NCBI GenBank assembly: GCA_035550595.1 | Contig: DASZOV010000026.1 | Span: 1 to 34,198, forward strand | Source: CALFMR01 sp035550595 | GTDB lineage: Bacteria; Acidobacteriota; Vicinamibacteria; Vicinamibacterales; SCN-69-37 | Direction of reading: 5' to 3' | DNA: 34,198 nucleotides | The notes under the pieces: model-generated | Told to the model about the DNA's origin: nothing | Seen by the model: the letters and a program-made list of their open reading frames with translations, nothing else | Database searches by the model: none | Program-made: the position numbers and the translations under genes | Shown here: piece after piece, positions 15,837-23,782 of the stretch | How positions within the stretch are numbered: the stretch's first letter is position 1 | Layout: each line of letters begins with the position of its first letter

Positions 15837-16596
15837 TCTCGGCGGCCCCGCCGCAGCCGGCTCGTCCGCGTCGCGCGAGATCGCGCGCGCGCAGGATCAG
15901 TTGTTCACGGCCCGCGGCAGCGCGCGCGCCAAGTACAGCGCGCTCATCGTCGGCCGTCCCGGCCTTGGCGCGCTGCTCAAATACGAAACGATCGTCCTTC
16001 TCGCGCAGGCCGTTCCCGGCGCGCTCGGCCTCGCGCTTCGCAAAGCGCTCTACCCGCACCTGCTCGGCGGCTGTGGCCGCAACGTCGTCTTCGGCCAGAA
16101 CGTCGTGCTGCGCCATCCGCACAAAATCTGGATTGGCGACGACGTGGTCGTCGACGACAACTGTCTCCTCGACGCAAAGGGCGACGCGAACCGCGGCATC
16201 CGGATCGGCAGCGGCGTGTTCGTCGGACGGAACACGATCCTCTCGTGCAAGAACGGCGACATCGAGATCGGCGATCGTGCGAACGTCGGCTTCAACTGCG
16301 AGATCTTCTCCGCGAGCCGCGTGACGATTGGCGCCGACACGCTCGTCGCCGCGTACACCTATCTCGTCGGCGGCGATCACGACGTGCGCGATCGATCGCG
16401 GCCGGCGCTGGAGCAGGCGCGGCGGTCGGCTGGCATCGCGGTGGGCCAGGGCGCGTGGATTGGCGCGGGCGCGACGATCCTGGACGGCGTCTCGCTCGGC
16501 GCTCGCGCCATCATCGGAGCCGGCGCGGTCGTACGCGACGACGTGCCGGACGGTGCGACAGCGGTCGGGATCCCGGCGCGTCTGCTGAATCGGTAG
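15817..16596 (+). CDS. Left-handed beta-helix (hexapeptide repeat) acyltransferase
   Basis: 259 residues from GTG 15817, 20 bases inside the epimerase gene, with GGAG at 15804-15807. Earlier starts would lengthen the overlap without adding conserved sequence. Residues 1-90 are helical and partly hydrophobic (YETIVLLAQAVPGALGLALR). From about residue 85 onward come imperfect hexapeptide repeats of the [LIV]GxxxxI type: IWIGDDVVVDD, IRIGSGVFVGR, IEIGDRANVG, ending AIIGAGAVVRDDVPDG and VGIPAR. The VGGDHD segment supplies the His expected of the catalytic base in this acetyl/acyltransferase family. Such enzymes acylate sugars in O-antigen and exopolysaccharide, which fits the cluster. The acyl donor and sugar are not determined. 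Confidence 0.84.
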   Translation: MSKAGSDLGGPAAAGSSASREIARAQDQLFTARGSARAKYSALIVGRPGLGALLKYETIVLLAQAVPGALGLALRKALYPHLLGGCGRNVVFGQNVVLRHPHKIWIGDDVVVDDNCLLDAKGDANRGIRIGSGVFVGRNTILSCKNGDIEIGDRANVGFNCEIFSASRVTIGADTLVAAYTYLVGGDHDVRDRSRPALEQARRSAGIAVGQGAWIGAGATILDGVSLGARAIIGAGAVVRDDVPDGATAVGIPARLLNR

Positions 16597-16609
16597 GCTT
16601 AGTCCTCGC

Positions 16610-17653
16610 ATGGCGAACGTCCTCGTCGTCACCTCCGCGCCGCCGATGGTCGAAGGCGGCCATCTCGTTATTGCGCGCGCGCTCGAACGCGCACTCATCG
16701 AGAGCGGCCATCGCGCGGGCGTCGTGACGACGCCGTCGAATCGGTTCGGGCGGCAGGCGAGCGCGTACCTCGCGAACTGGCTGACCGACGTCGGACAGAC
16801 GGGCGACGGCACGCGCGTCGACCGCGTCATCTCGCTGCGGTTCCCGAGCTACGCCGTCCGCCATCCGCAGCACGTGTCGTGGATCAACCACACGATGCGC
16901 GAGTACTACGATTTGTGGGATCGATTCTCGGCGCGGCTCTCGGTGCAGGGACGGATCAAGGAACGCGTGCGCCGCACGTTCATCCATGCGGCCGACACGC
17001 ACTTCCTGAAGCATCACGTGAAGAAGATCTTCGCGCAGTCCGAGACGATCCGTCAGCGGCTCGCGCGGTGGAATCATCTCGATGCCGACGTGCTCCATCC
17101 GCCGCCGCCACAGCGGCCGTATCGGACCGACGGGTACGGCGACTACATCTTCACGACGTCGCGCCTTGCGCCGCTCAAGCGGATCGATCTCCTCATCCGC
17201 GCGCTGGCCGAGCCGGCGGCTGCCGGCGTGCGCGTTGTCGTCGGTGGGGAAGGCGACGACCTGCCGCGGCTCGTGGCGCTCGCGCGGGAGCTCGGCGTCG
17301 AGCCGCGCGTCACGTTCACCGGCCGGCTGGACGAGTCCGCGCTCGTCGATCATCTCGCGCGTTGCCGCGCCGTCGCGTTCCTGCCATTTGAAGAGGACTA
17401 CGGCTTCGTGACGGTCGAAGCCTTCGCCAGCGGCAAGGCCGTCGTGACGACGACCGACAGCGGCGGTCCGGCCGAGCTCGTCCGCCACGGCGACTCCGGC
17501 TATGTCGTCGCGCCGGAACCGGCCGCCGTAGCCACCGCACTCGCCGAACTCAGCGGCGACGCCAATCGCGCTGAACGTCTCGGCGTGCGCGCGCGCGAAG
17601 TCTCCACGCGCTTCACCTGGCCACAGGTCGTCGAGCGGCTGCTCGGCGCGTGA
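16610..17653 (+). CDS. GT4-family glycosyltransferase
   Basis: 347 residues. The ATG at 16610 lies 13 bases after the previous stop, with no clear ribosome binding site, so coupling to the upstream gene is likely. N-terminal domain: VLVVTSAPPMVEGGHLVIAR. C-terminal domain: YIFTTSRLAPLKRIDLLIRA, the R...K pair that grips the donor diphosphate, then VGGEGDDLP and the EX7E signature in EEDYGFVTVEAFASGKAV. This is a standard retaining GT-B enzyme with a nucleotide-sugar donor. It is the last gene of the glycan cluster, followed by a TTCGAA element before the tRNA modification gene. Confidence 0.86.
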   Translation: MANVLVVTSAPPMVEGGHLVIARALERALIESGHRAGVVTTPSNRFGRQASAYLANWLTDVGQTGDGTRVDRVISLRFPSYAVRHPQHVSWINHTMREYYDLWDRFSARLSVQGRIKERVRRTFIHAADTHFLKHHVKKIFAQSETIRQRLARWNHLDADVLHPPPPQRPYRTDGYGDYIFTTSRLAPLKRIDLLIRALAEPAAAGVRVVVGGEGDDLPRLVALARELGVEPRVTFTGRLDESALVDHLARCRAVAFLPFEEDYGFVTVEAFASGKAVVTTTDSGGPAELVRHGDSGYVVAPEPAAVATALAELSGDANRAERLGVRAREVSTRFTWPQVVERLLGA

Positions 17654-17704
17654 GCGGACACGAGTCGCCATCGGGCGTCGCCGTGGGCGTCCCAGAGCCC
17701 ATCG

Positions 17705-17740
17705 CCGTTCGAAGTTCGAACGTCAAAATTCGAAGTTGGC
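17705..17740 (-). repeat. TTCGAA heptad element
   Basis: On the minus strand: CCAACTTCGAATTTTGACG then TTCGAACTTCGAACGGCGATG. It keeps the core order of the family (CAACTTCGAA, TTTTGA, two further TTCGAAC, then CGG). It lies between a glycosyltransferase stop and the ttcA start, so it marks the operon boundary and shows that ttcA starts downstream of it. Confidence 0.55.
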
Positions 17741-17778
17741 GCAGCCCTCCGCGTTACACTACCTGCGAGGTTCTGAGC

Positions 17779-18555
17779 GTGAGTTACCGAACGCCGCTCG
17801 AAATGCGGCTCGCCAAGAAGACGACGCGCGCGATTGTCGAACACGGGCTCATCGAGGACGGCGACCGCGTGATGGTCGGCCTGTCGGGCGGCAAGGACAG
17901 TTGGGCGTTGATGCAGATCCTCGACGTCCTTCGCCAGCGCGCACCGATCCGCTTCTCGCTCGTGGCCGTCAACGTCAATTCCGGCTACGAGCAGTTCCGC
18001 CACGATCTGATCACGAACGCCTGCGCCGAGCGCGGGTGGGAGTGCCACATCGAGCACACGACGATCGGCGCCGTCATGGACGACATCCTCGACGACGGCG
18101 ACACGCCGTGCTCACTCTGCGCGCGGCTGCGGCGCGGCGTGTTGTACCGGATGGCGAAGGCCGTCGGCGCGACGAAGATCGCGCTCGGCCATCATCTCGA
18201 CGACTTCATCGAGACCGCGCTCCTCAATCTGCTGTTCCAGGGATCGCTCAAGGCCATGCCCGCGCGGCTCGTCTCCGACAACCAGCAGCACGTCGTCATT
18301 CGGCCGCTCGTGTACGTCACCGAGGCCGAGGCGCGCGCGTACGCGCAGGAGTCGAACCTGCCGATCATCGGCTGCTGCTGTCCGGCGTGCGGCGATCTCA
18401 GCCTGAAGCGCCAGCGGATCAAGCGGCTCATCGCGGAGTTCGAGGTCGAACATCCGGACGTGAAGACGTCCATGATTGCCGCGCTCGGCAACGTCGTCCC
18501 CAGCCACCTGCTCGACACGCGGCTCCATCCGATGCGGGACCCGGTCCCCGCCTGA
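17779..18555 (+). CDS. ttcA: tRNA 2-thiocytidine biosynthesis protein TtcA
   Basis: 258 residues from GTG 17779, which has GCGAGG about 8 bases upstream. An earlier in-frame ATG at 17650 would translate the intergenic repeat, so it is rejected. The PP-loop SGGKDS is at residues 36-41. The CxxC pairs CSLC (111-114) and CPAC (201-204) are the cysteines that hold the [4Fe-4S] cluster of TtcA. GHHLDDFIETALLNLLFQG (from about 137) is the family's conserved central stretch. TtcA adenylates cytidine 32 of certain tRNAs and replaces O2 by sulfur in the cytoplasm. Other members of the TtcA/TtuA superfamily are possible, but the motif order fits TtcA. dtd follows 13 bases downstream. Confidence 0.9.
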   Translation: MSYRTPLEMRLAKKTTRAIVEHGLIEDGDRVMVGLSGGKDSWALMQILDVLRQRAPIRFSLVAVNVNSGYEQFRHDLITNACAERGWECHIEHTTIGAVMDDILDDGDTPCSLCARLRRGVLYRMAKAVGATKIALGHHLDDFIETALLNLLFQGSLKAMPARLVSDNQQHVVIRPLVYVTEAEARAYAQESNLPIIGCCCPACGDLSLKRQRIKRLIAEFEVEHPDVKTSMIAALGNVVPSHLLDTRLHPMRDPVPA

Positions 18556-18568
18556 GTCGACGCCGATC

Positions 18569-19015
18569 GTGCGCGCCGTCATTCAACGCGTATCGCGCGC
18601 GTCGGTGACCGTCGACGGCGAGGTCATCGCGCGCATCGGACGCGGGCTCGTCGTGCTCGTCGGGGTAGCGAAGACCGACGGACCGACCGATACCGAGTAC
18701 GTGGCGTCCAAGGTGCACGGCCTGCGTCTCTTCCCGGACGCGGATGGCCGGTTGCAGCACTCGGTCTTCGACGCCGGCGGCAGCGTTCTCGTCGTGTCGC
18801 AGTTCACGCTGCTGGGCGACGTTCGTCGCGGCCGCCGCCCGTCGTTCGACGCCGCCGCCCCGGCCGGCGACGCGCGACGCACGTATGAAGACCTCGTGGC
18901 GCGGCTCACCGCCGCCGGTCTGGACGTCGCGACCGGACGCTTCCAGGCGCACATGCACGTCGAGCTCGTCAACGACGGCCCCGTGACGGTCATCGTCGAC
19001 AGCCAGACGCGCTGA
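18569..19015 (+). CDS. dtd: D-aminoacyl-tRNA deacylase
   Basis: 148 residues from GTG 18569, the normal length. VRAVIQRVSRASVTVDGEVI is the typical start. SQFTL (77-81) is the catalytic-site strand and GPVT (137-140) is the Gly-cisPro motif that selects D-amino acids. RRGRRPSFDAAAP lies between them as usual. The enzyme frees D-amino acids, and glycine from mischarged tRNA-Ala, from tRNA in the cytoplasm. It is probably cotranscribed with ttcA (gap 13 bases), making a small tRNA quality unit. No anomalies were seen. Confidence 0.95.
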   Translation: MRAVIQRVSRASVTVDGEVIARIGRGLVVLVGVAKTDGPTDTEYVASKVHGLRLFPDADGRLQHSVFDAGGSVLVVSQFTLLGDVRRGRRPSFDAAAPAGDARRTYEDLVARLTAAGLDVATGRFQAHMHVELVNDGPVTVIVDSQTR

Positions 19016-19070
19016 CGTTCAACGGCTCGCCGGCCGCCCAACGGGACCCGGCCGATCGAAGGAGACAGAC

Positions 19071-19928
19071 GTGAAACAGGCGCTCGCAGGGATGTTGGCG
19101 ATGGTCGTCATCGTGGGAATGAGCCGGCAGGCGGCCGCGCAGTCGCGTCCGCTCGTGACCGAAGATCCGGAGACCGTGCCGGCCGGCGACATCCTCGTCG
19201 AGGGCGGACTCGACTACGACCACTCGCAGTTCTATCCAGCCTCGGGCCTGACGGGGAACCTCTTGCGCATCGGCACGCTCGGCCTGAGCTTCGGCGTCAG
19301 CTCGATCGCCGAGATCCAGCTCGACGGCGGCGTCCGCAATCACCTGTCGATCACCGACGACGTCCCGGCGCCGCTCTCCGACATGCTCGACATCGGCGGC
19401 GACGCCACGTCGACGAGCGACTTCGAGGACCTCGTCATCGGCACGAAGGTGCGGTTCCTGTCCGAGACGGCGTCGCGCCCGGCCGTGGCCGTGCGCTTCT
19501 CGACGCGGCTGCCGAACGCGACGAACGAGAGCGGTCTGGGCCTCGACACGACGGACTTCCACTTCGGCCTCGCGGCCGGCAAGACGGTGCAGTCGATCCG
19601 CATTGTCGGCAACGGCGGCATCGGCATCCTCGGCGATCCGGTCCGTGGCGATCGGCAGAACGACGTGCTGGACTACGGCCTGTCGGTGGCGCGCGCGGTG
19701 GCGCCGGGCGTGGAAGTCGTAGGGGAGATCAACGGCCGGCTCAACACGCGCAACGGCGAGCCGCCGGTCGGGACCGAAAGCCGGTCGATGGTCCGGCTGG
19801 GCGCGCGCCTGACGCGCGGTCCCGTGCGCCTCGACGGCGCGCTCGCGGTCGGCGTCACGGAAAACGATCCGAGCTGGGGCTTCACGACCGGCTTCACCTG
19901 GGTGTTCAAGGCGTTCACGGTGCAGTGA
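19071..19928 (+). CDS. Predicted outer-membrane beta-barrel protein
   Basis: 285 residues. The start at 19071 follows AAGGAGAC at 19059-19066. A signal peptide ends near AAAQ (residues 21-24). The mature part begins RPLVTEDPETVPAGDILVEG and continues with alternating short amphipathic strands and Gly/Asp turns to the end (WGFTTGFTWVFKAFTVQ). This resembles the MetA-pathway-of-phenol-degradation-like or transporter-type outer-membrane barrels of about 250-300 residues. The C-terminus ends in Gln rather than Phe or Trp, so insertion signal recognition is uncertain. The ligand or transport role is unknown. It is likely monocistronic, ending at a convergent junction full of hairpins. Confidence 0.7.
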   Translation: MKQALAGMLAMVVIVGMSRQAAAQSRPLVTEDPETVPAGDILVEGGLDYDHSQFYPASGLTGNLLRIGTLGLSFGVSSIAEIQLDGGVRNHLSITDDVPAPLSDMLDIGGDATSTSDFEDLVIGTKVRFLSETASRPAVAVRFSTRLPNATNESGLGLDTTDFHFGLAAGKTVQSIRIVGNGGIGILGDPVRGDRQNDVLDYGLSVARAVAPGVEVVGEINGRLNTRNGEPPVGTESRSMVRLGARLTRGPVRLDGALAVGVTENDPSWGFTTGFTWVFKAFTVQ

Positions 19929-19968
19929 GCGCCGCGCTGCACTCGCGCGCAGCGTAGGGGCGAGGGAT

Positions 19969-20026
19969 CAAGAAACAGGGGACAGGGATTCGGGAAAAAG
20001 GGCCAGGGGTTAGGGACCAGGGTACG
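19969..20026. repeat. GGGACCAGGG-like low-complexity array
   Basis: Short G-rich units (AACAGGGGACAGGG, AAAGGGCCAGGGG, AGGGACCAGGG) occupy these bases between two convergent genes. It is similar in style to the GGGTTCC array at 10897-11016 but with different units. A GTAGGGGCG at 19954-19962 may be the leftover half of the hairpin family described next. Confidence 0.5.
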
Positions 20027-20037
20027 AGAGCGTCCAT

Positions 20038-20063
20038 GGGCCGGCACGGGGGCCGGCCCCTAC
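20038..20063 (-). repeat. GTAGGGGC hairpin repeat, copy A (inverted)
   Basis: On the minus strand: GTAG, stem GGGCCGGC, loop CCCCGT, stem GCCGGCCC. It is the same length as copy B at 20117-20142, with the same GTAG flank and loop, but two of its eight base pairs differ in a compensated way. Copies A and B face each other across 53 bases and could also end transcription from both neighbouring genes. Confidence 0.7.
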
Positions 20064-20116
20064 AGCGGCATCAATTGGCTGGTTGGATATCGTCGCGGAC
20101 CGTGGGCCATTCTCCC

Positions 20117-20142
20117 GTAGGGGCGGCCCCCCGTGGCCGCCC
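20117..20142 (+). repeat. GTAGGGGC hairpin repeat, copy B
   Basis: GTAG (20117-20120), stem GGGCGGCC (20121-20128), loop CCCCGT, stem GGCCGCCC (20135-20142), a perfect 8-bp hairpin. It is located 12 bases past the stop codon of the isomerase gene read from the right. Confidence 0.7.
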
Positions 20143-20154
20143 GAGCTCGGCGCC

Positions 20155-21045
20155 TCACGCGCTCAGCAACTTTCGCAGCTTCTGTCCGCAGATCTGGCTG
20201 GCCTCGAATTTGTTGCCGTTCGGGCCGGTCCAGTGCGTCTCGAGATCGATGGGCCCGCGGTAACCGTCGGCGATGAGCGCGTCGATCTGGCCGGCCCAGT
20301 CGATGGTCATCTCACCAATCGGCCCCCAGACCGGCATGTGGTCCTGCACGCGGCAATCCTTGGCGTGGACGTCGACGATGCGCTCGGGCGGCACGTGCGA
20401 ATAGCCGCCGGGGAAGGCGGCTTCGCCGGCGACGAGCGCGTTGGCCGGATCCCAGATCGCCTTGAGATCGGGACTCGGGATGGCCGCGAGCAGCCGACCG
20501 GTTTCCTCGCCGGTGGCGACGTTGCACGCGTGCTCGTTCTCGAGACCAATCGTCAGCCCGCGCTCCTGCGCCTGTTGCGCCAGACGCTGCAGCGCCATCA
20601 CCACGGCATCGAACGTCTCGTTCGGATCGACCGTCCGCCAGTACGAGAACACGCGGATGACCTTGGCGCCGCTGCGCGACGCGATCTCGAACGCGCGCCG
20701 CGTGAGCCGCGGCTGATCCTCGAAGGTGTACTGCGCGCCGAACAGATCCTGCTGGATGCGCGGATCGATCGCGCCGCTGCCCGGAAGCGTGCACTTGAGC
20801 AGCGGCGACGCGATCGTCAAGACGCGCATGCCGTGCGCCTCGACCGCCACGCGCGCGCGGTCGACTTCCTCGTCAGTGAGATCGATGACGTTCTTGCCCC
20901 AGACGACGCGCAGTTCGGCCCACGTCATGCCGAGTGCGGCCATCGCCGGAAGGGCGACGTCCAGGTCGGGAGAGAACTCGTCGGTAATCGCGCCAAGGGG
21001 CAGACGGAGGTCGTGGGATGTCGCGGATGGGGGCGTGTGAGTCAT
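20155..21045 (-). CDS. Sugar phosphate isomerase/epimerase-like TIM-barrel protein
   Basis: 296 residues from the ATG at 21045. Longer readings would cross into the divergent mannonate dehydratase gene. It belongs to the AP endonuclease 2/xylose isomerase-like superfamily. Likely metal ligands are Glu in GLENEH, Asp in IWDPAN, His in DVHAKD and Glu in DLETHW, in the normal order along the barrel. YWRTVDPNETFDAVV is a typical helix. Such proteins isomerise or epimerise keto sugars or act as dehydratases on inositol-type substrates; the exact reaction cannot be read from sequence. It is divergent from the mannonate dehydratase gene with 58 bases between starts, suggesting shared control and a role in uronate or related sugar use. 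Confidence 0.83.
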   Translation of the reverse strand: MTHTPPSATSHDLRLPLGAITDEFSPDLDVALPAMAALGMTWAELRVVWGKNVIDLTDEEVDRARVAVEAHGMRVLTIASPLLKCTLPGSGAIDPRIQQDLFGAQYTFEDQPRLTRRAFEIASRSGAKVIRVFSYWRTVDPNETFDAVVMALQRLAQQAQERGLTIGLENEHACNVATGEETGRLLAAIPSPDLKAIWDPANALVAGEAAFPGGYSHVPPERIVDVHAKDCRVQDHMPVWGPIGEMTIDWAGQIDALIADGYRGPIDLETHWTGPNGNKFEASQICGQKLRKLLSA

Positions 21046-21103
21046 GACCGTTGCTAGACATTCTGCCATGCGCCGATGTATGAACAACATCGCTGAGACC
21101 CGC

Positions 21104-22312
21104 ATGCGCATCACCGAGGCCCGCGTCGTCGTCTGTTCGCCGGGCCGCAACTTCGTCACACTCGTCGTGTCCACCGATGAAGGCGTCACCGGCATCGGCG
21201 ACGCGACGCTGAACGGCCGCGAGCTCGCCGTCGCGAGCTACCTCTCCGATCACGTCATTCCGTGCCTCATCGGTCGCGATCCGTTCCAGACGGAAGACAC
21301 CTGGCAGTATCTCTATCGCGGCGCGTACTGGCGCAAAGGGCCGGTCACGATGACGGCGACGAGCGCCGTCGACGTCGCGCTGTGGGACATCAAGGCCAAG
21401 GCGCTCGGCGTGCCGCTCTACAACCTGCTCGGCGGCAAGAGCCGCACGGGCGTGATGGCCTACGGCCACGCGAACGGCCGCGACATCCCCGAGACGATCG
21501 ACGCGGTCGCCGCACACATCGATCAGGGCTACCTCGCCGTGCGCGCGCAGTGCGGCATCCCGGGACTGCCGACGACTTACGGCGTCTCGAAGGATCGCCG
21601 GTTCTACGAGCCGGCCGAGAAGGGCCTGCCGTCCGAACACGTGTGGTCGTCGGAAAAATATCTGATGCACGTGCCGAAGCTCTTCGAGGCGCTCCGCGTC
21701 CGCTTCGGCGACGACGTACATCTCCTGCACGACTGTCATCACCGGCTCACGCCGATCCAGGCGGGACGGCTCGGCAAGGCGCTCGAGCCGTACCATCTGT
21801 TCTGGATGGAAGACCCGACGCCGGCCGAGTTGCAGGAAGGCTTCCGCCTCATCCGCCAGCACACGACGACGCCGATTGCGGTGGGGGAGATCTTCGACTC
21901 GGTGTGGGACGCGAAGCTGCTCGTGAGCGAACAGCTCATCGACTATCTGCGCATGACGGTGCTGCACGGCGGCGGGATCACACCGCTCGTCAAGACGGCA
22001 GCGTTCGCCGACATGTATCACGTGCAGACGGGGTGTCACGGCGCGACGGATCTGTCGCCCGTCACGATGGGCGCGGCGCTGCACTTCGACATCGCCGTCC
22101 ACAACTTCGGCGTGCAGGAGCACATGCCGCACACGGCGGAGACCGACGCGGTCTTCCCGCACGCCTACACGTTTGCGAACGGGATGTTCGATCCGGGTGA
22201 CGCGCCCGGCCACGGCGTCACGTTCGACGAAGCCCTCGCCGCGCGGTTCCCGTACGAGCGCGCCTACCTGCCCGTGAACCGGCGCTTGGACGGCACGCTC
22301 TGGAACTGGTAG
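21104..22312 (+). CDS. manD: D-mannonate dehydratase, enolase superfamily (ManD/RspA)
   Basis: 402 residues from the ATG at 21104 (MRITEARVVVCSPGRNFVTL). This start puts every key residue at the numbering known for characterised ManD enzymes: metal ligands Asp210, Glu236 and Glu262, the Arg147-Tyr159 base pair, His212, and His312 and Glu339. Upstream in-frame ATGs (21044, 21068, 21080) add unmatched residues. The enzyme dehydrates D-mannonate to 2-keto-3-deoxy-D-gluconate in the cytoplasm. Low-activity relatives of the same family act on gluconate or have other roles (RspA), so the exact efficiency is uncertain. The next gene, 15 bases on, is glucuronate isomerase, which places it in a hexuronate pathway. 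Confidence 0.9.
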   Translation: MRITEARVVVCSPGRNFVTLVVSTDEGVTGIGDATLNGRELAVASYLSDHVIPCLIGRDPFQTEDTWQYLYRGAYWRKGPVTMTATSAVDVALWDIKAKALGVPLYNLLGGKSRTGVMAYGHANGRDIPETIDAVAAHIDQGYLAVRAQCGIPGLPTTYGVSKDRRFYEPAEKGLPSEHVWSSEKYLMHVPKLFEALRVRFGDDVHLLHDCHHRLTPIQAGRLGKALEPYHLFWMEDPTPAELQEGFRLIRQHTTTPIAVGEIFDSVWDAKLLVSEQLIDYLRMTVLHGGGITPLVKTAAFADMYHVQTGCHGATDLSPVTMGAALHFDIAVHNFGVQEHMPHTAETDAVFPHAYTFANGMFDPGDAPGHGVTFDEALAARFPYERAYLPVNRRLDGTLWNW

Positions 22313-22327
22313 CGTTCCCCAATCGCC

Positions 22328-23782
22328 ATGGCGTTTCTCGACGACGACTTCCTGCTGCACGGCGACACGGCGCGTGAGTTGTATTACCAGTACGCCGCGC
22401 CATTGCCGATCATCGACTACCACTGTCATTTGCCGCCGTCCGACATCGCCGCCAATCGACGGTTCGCCGATCTGACGGCCATCTGGCTCGAGGGCGATCA
22501 CTACAAGTGGCGCGCGATGCGCGCCAACGGCGTCGACGAGCGTTACTGCACGGGCGACGCGTCGCCGGAAGAGAAGTTCCTCGCCTGGGCGCGCACCGTG
22601 CCGCGGTGCCTGCGCAATCCGCTCTATCACTGGACACACCTCGAGCTACGCCGGTACTTCGGCATCGAGGAACGACTCGACGAGCGCACGGCGCCCGAGA
22701 TCTGGACACGCGCGAACGCGGCGCTCGCCGGCGACGACCGGCGCGCGCACGGCATCCTGCGGACCTTTCGCGTCGAGCTCGTCTGCACGACCGACGACCC
22801 GGCCGATCCGCTCGACCATCACGCGGCGATCGCGCGGTCGAACCTCGCGACGCACGTCTATCCGGCGTTTCGCGCGGACCGTGTGTTCGACGTCCACCAG
22901 CCTGACGTGTTCAACGCCTGGGTCGACCGGCTCGCGGCGACCGCGAACGTCGACATTCGTCGTCTACCGGATCTCCTCGACGCGCTCCGCACGCGGCATC
23001 AGGCGTTTCACGACGCGGGCAGCCGGCTGTCGGACCATGGCCTCGAGCAGGTGCCGGTCGAGCTCTGCGACGACCGCACGGCCGCGGCGATCTTCGACGC
23101 TGCGCGCGCCGGCCGCGCCGCCGACGCGCTCGATCGCGAACGCTTCTCGTCCTATCTCATGCTGTTCTTCGGCCATCTCGACGCGGAGAAGGGCTGGACG
23201 AAGCAGTTGCACCTGGGCGCGTGGCGCAACGCCAACTCGCGCATGATCGCGACGCTCGGCCGCGACACGGGATACGACTCGATCGGCGACTGGTCGCAGG
23301 TGGCGCGCACGTGCACGTACCTCGATCGGCTCGACCGCGAGCACGCGCTGCCGCGCACGATCCTCTACAACGTGAACCCGGCGGACAACTATCCGCTCGC
23401 TACGGCCGCCGGCAACTTCCAGGACGGTCAGACGGTGGGCAAGATCCAGTTCGGCACGGCCTGGTGGTTCCTCGATCAGAAGGACGGCATGACGTGGCAG
23501 CTCGACGCGTTGTCGAACACTGGCCTGCTCGCGAACTTCGTGGGCATGGTCACCGACTCGCGGTCGTTCATGTCGTACCCGCGCCACGAGTACTTCCGCC
23601 GGATCCTGTGCAATCTGCTCGGCAATGAAATCGATCGCGGCGAGTTGCCCCACGACGTCCCGCTCGTGGGCGATCTCGTGACGCGGGTGTGCTACGAGAA
23701 TGCGCGCCGGTTCTTCGGATGGCCGGCCCCCGAGACGGCGCCGACCGGCGCCGACCGCTCGACTGCAGGAGGACGCGAATGA
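22328..23782 (+). CDS. uxaC: Glucuronate isomerase (uronate isomerase)
   Basis: 484 residues, the usual length for UxaC. MAFLDDDFLLHGDTARELYY opens the family. IIDYHCHLPPSDIA (about 28-41) gives the HxH metal site of the amidohydrolase fold. KIQFGTAWWFLDQKDGM and GMVTDSRSFMSYPRHEYFRR are hallmark C-terminal segments. It converts D-glucuronate to D-fructuronate, or galacturonate to tagaturonate, in the cytoplasm. The mannonate dehydratase gene is upstream and the next gene overlaps its stop as ATGA. The reductase that would join the two steps (UxuB) is not in the window. Confidence 0.95.
   Translation: MAFLDDDFLLHGDTARELYYQYAAPLPIIDYHCHLPPSDIAANRRFADLTAIWLEGDHYKWRAMRANGVDERYCTGDASPEEKFLAWARTVPRCLRNPLYHWTHLELRRYFGIEERLDERTAPEIWTRANAALAGDDRRAHGILRTFRVELVCTTDDPADPLDHHAAIARSNLATHVYPAFRADRVFDVHQPDVFNAWVDRLAATANVDIRRLPDLLDALRTRHQAFHDAGSRLSDHGLEQVPVELCDDRTAAAIFDAARAGRAADALDRERFSSYLMLFFGHLDAEKGWTKQLHLGAWRNANSRMIATLGRDTGYDSIGDWSQVARTCTYLDRLDREHALPRTILYNVNPADNYPLATAAGNFQDGQTVGKIQFGTAWWFLDQKDGMTWQLDALSNTGLLANFVGMVTDSRSFMSYPRHEYFRRILCNLLGNEIDRGELPHDVPLVGDLVTRVCYENARRFFGWPAPETAPTGADRSTAGGRE

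Noticed and set aside
15571..16830. A 419-codon minus-strand frame opposite the acyltransferase gene
   Set aside because: It is antisense to the hexapeptide acyltransferase and its composition is that of GC-driven shadow frames.
17729..17760. A sigma70 promoter for ttcA (TTCGAA and TACACT)
   Set aside because: The spacing is 20 bases and the -35 hexamer is part of the repeat, so the match is unconvincing.
20873..22639. A 588-codon minus-strand frame across manD and uxaC
   Set aside because: It is antisense to two well-supported enzymes and shows no family motif.
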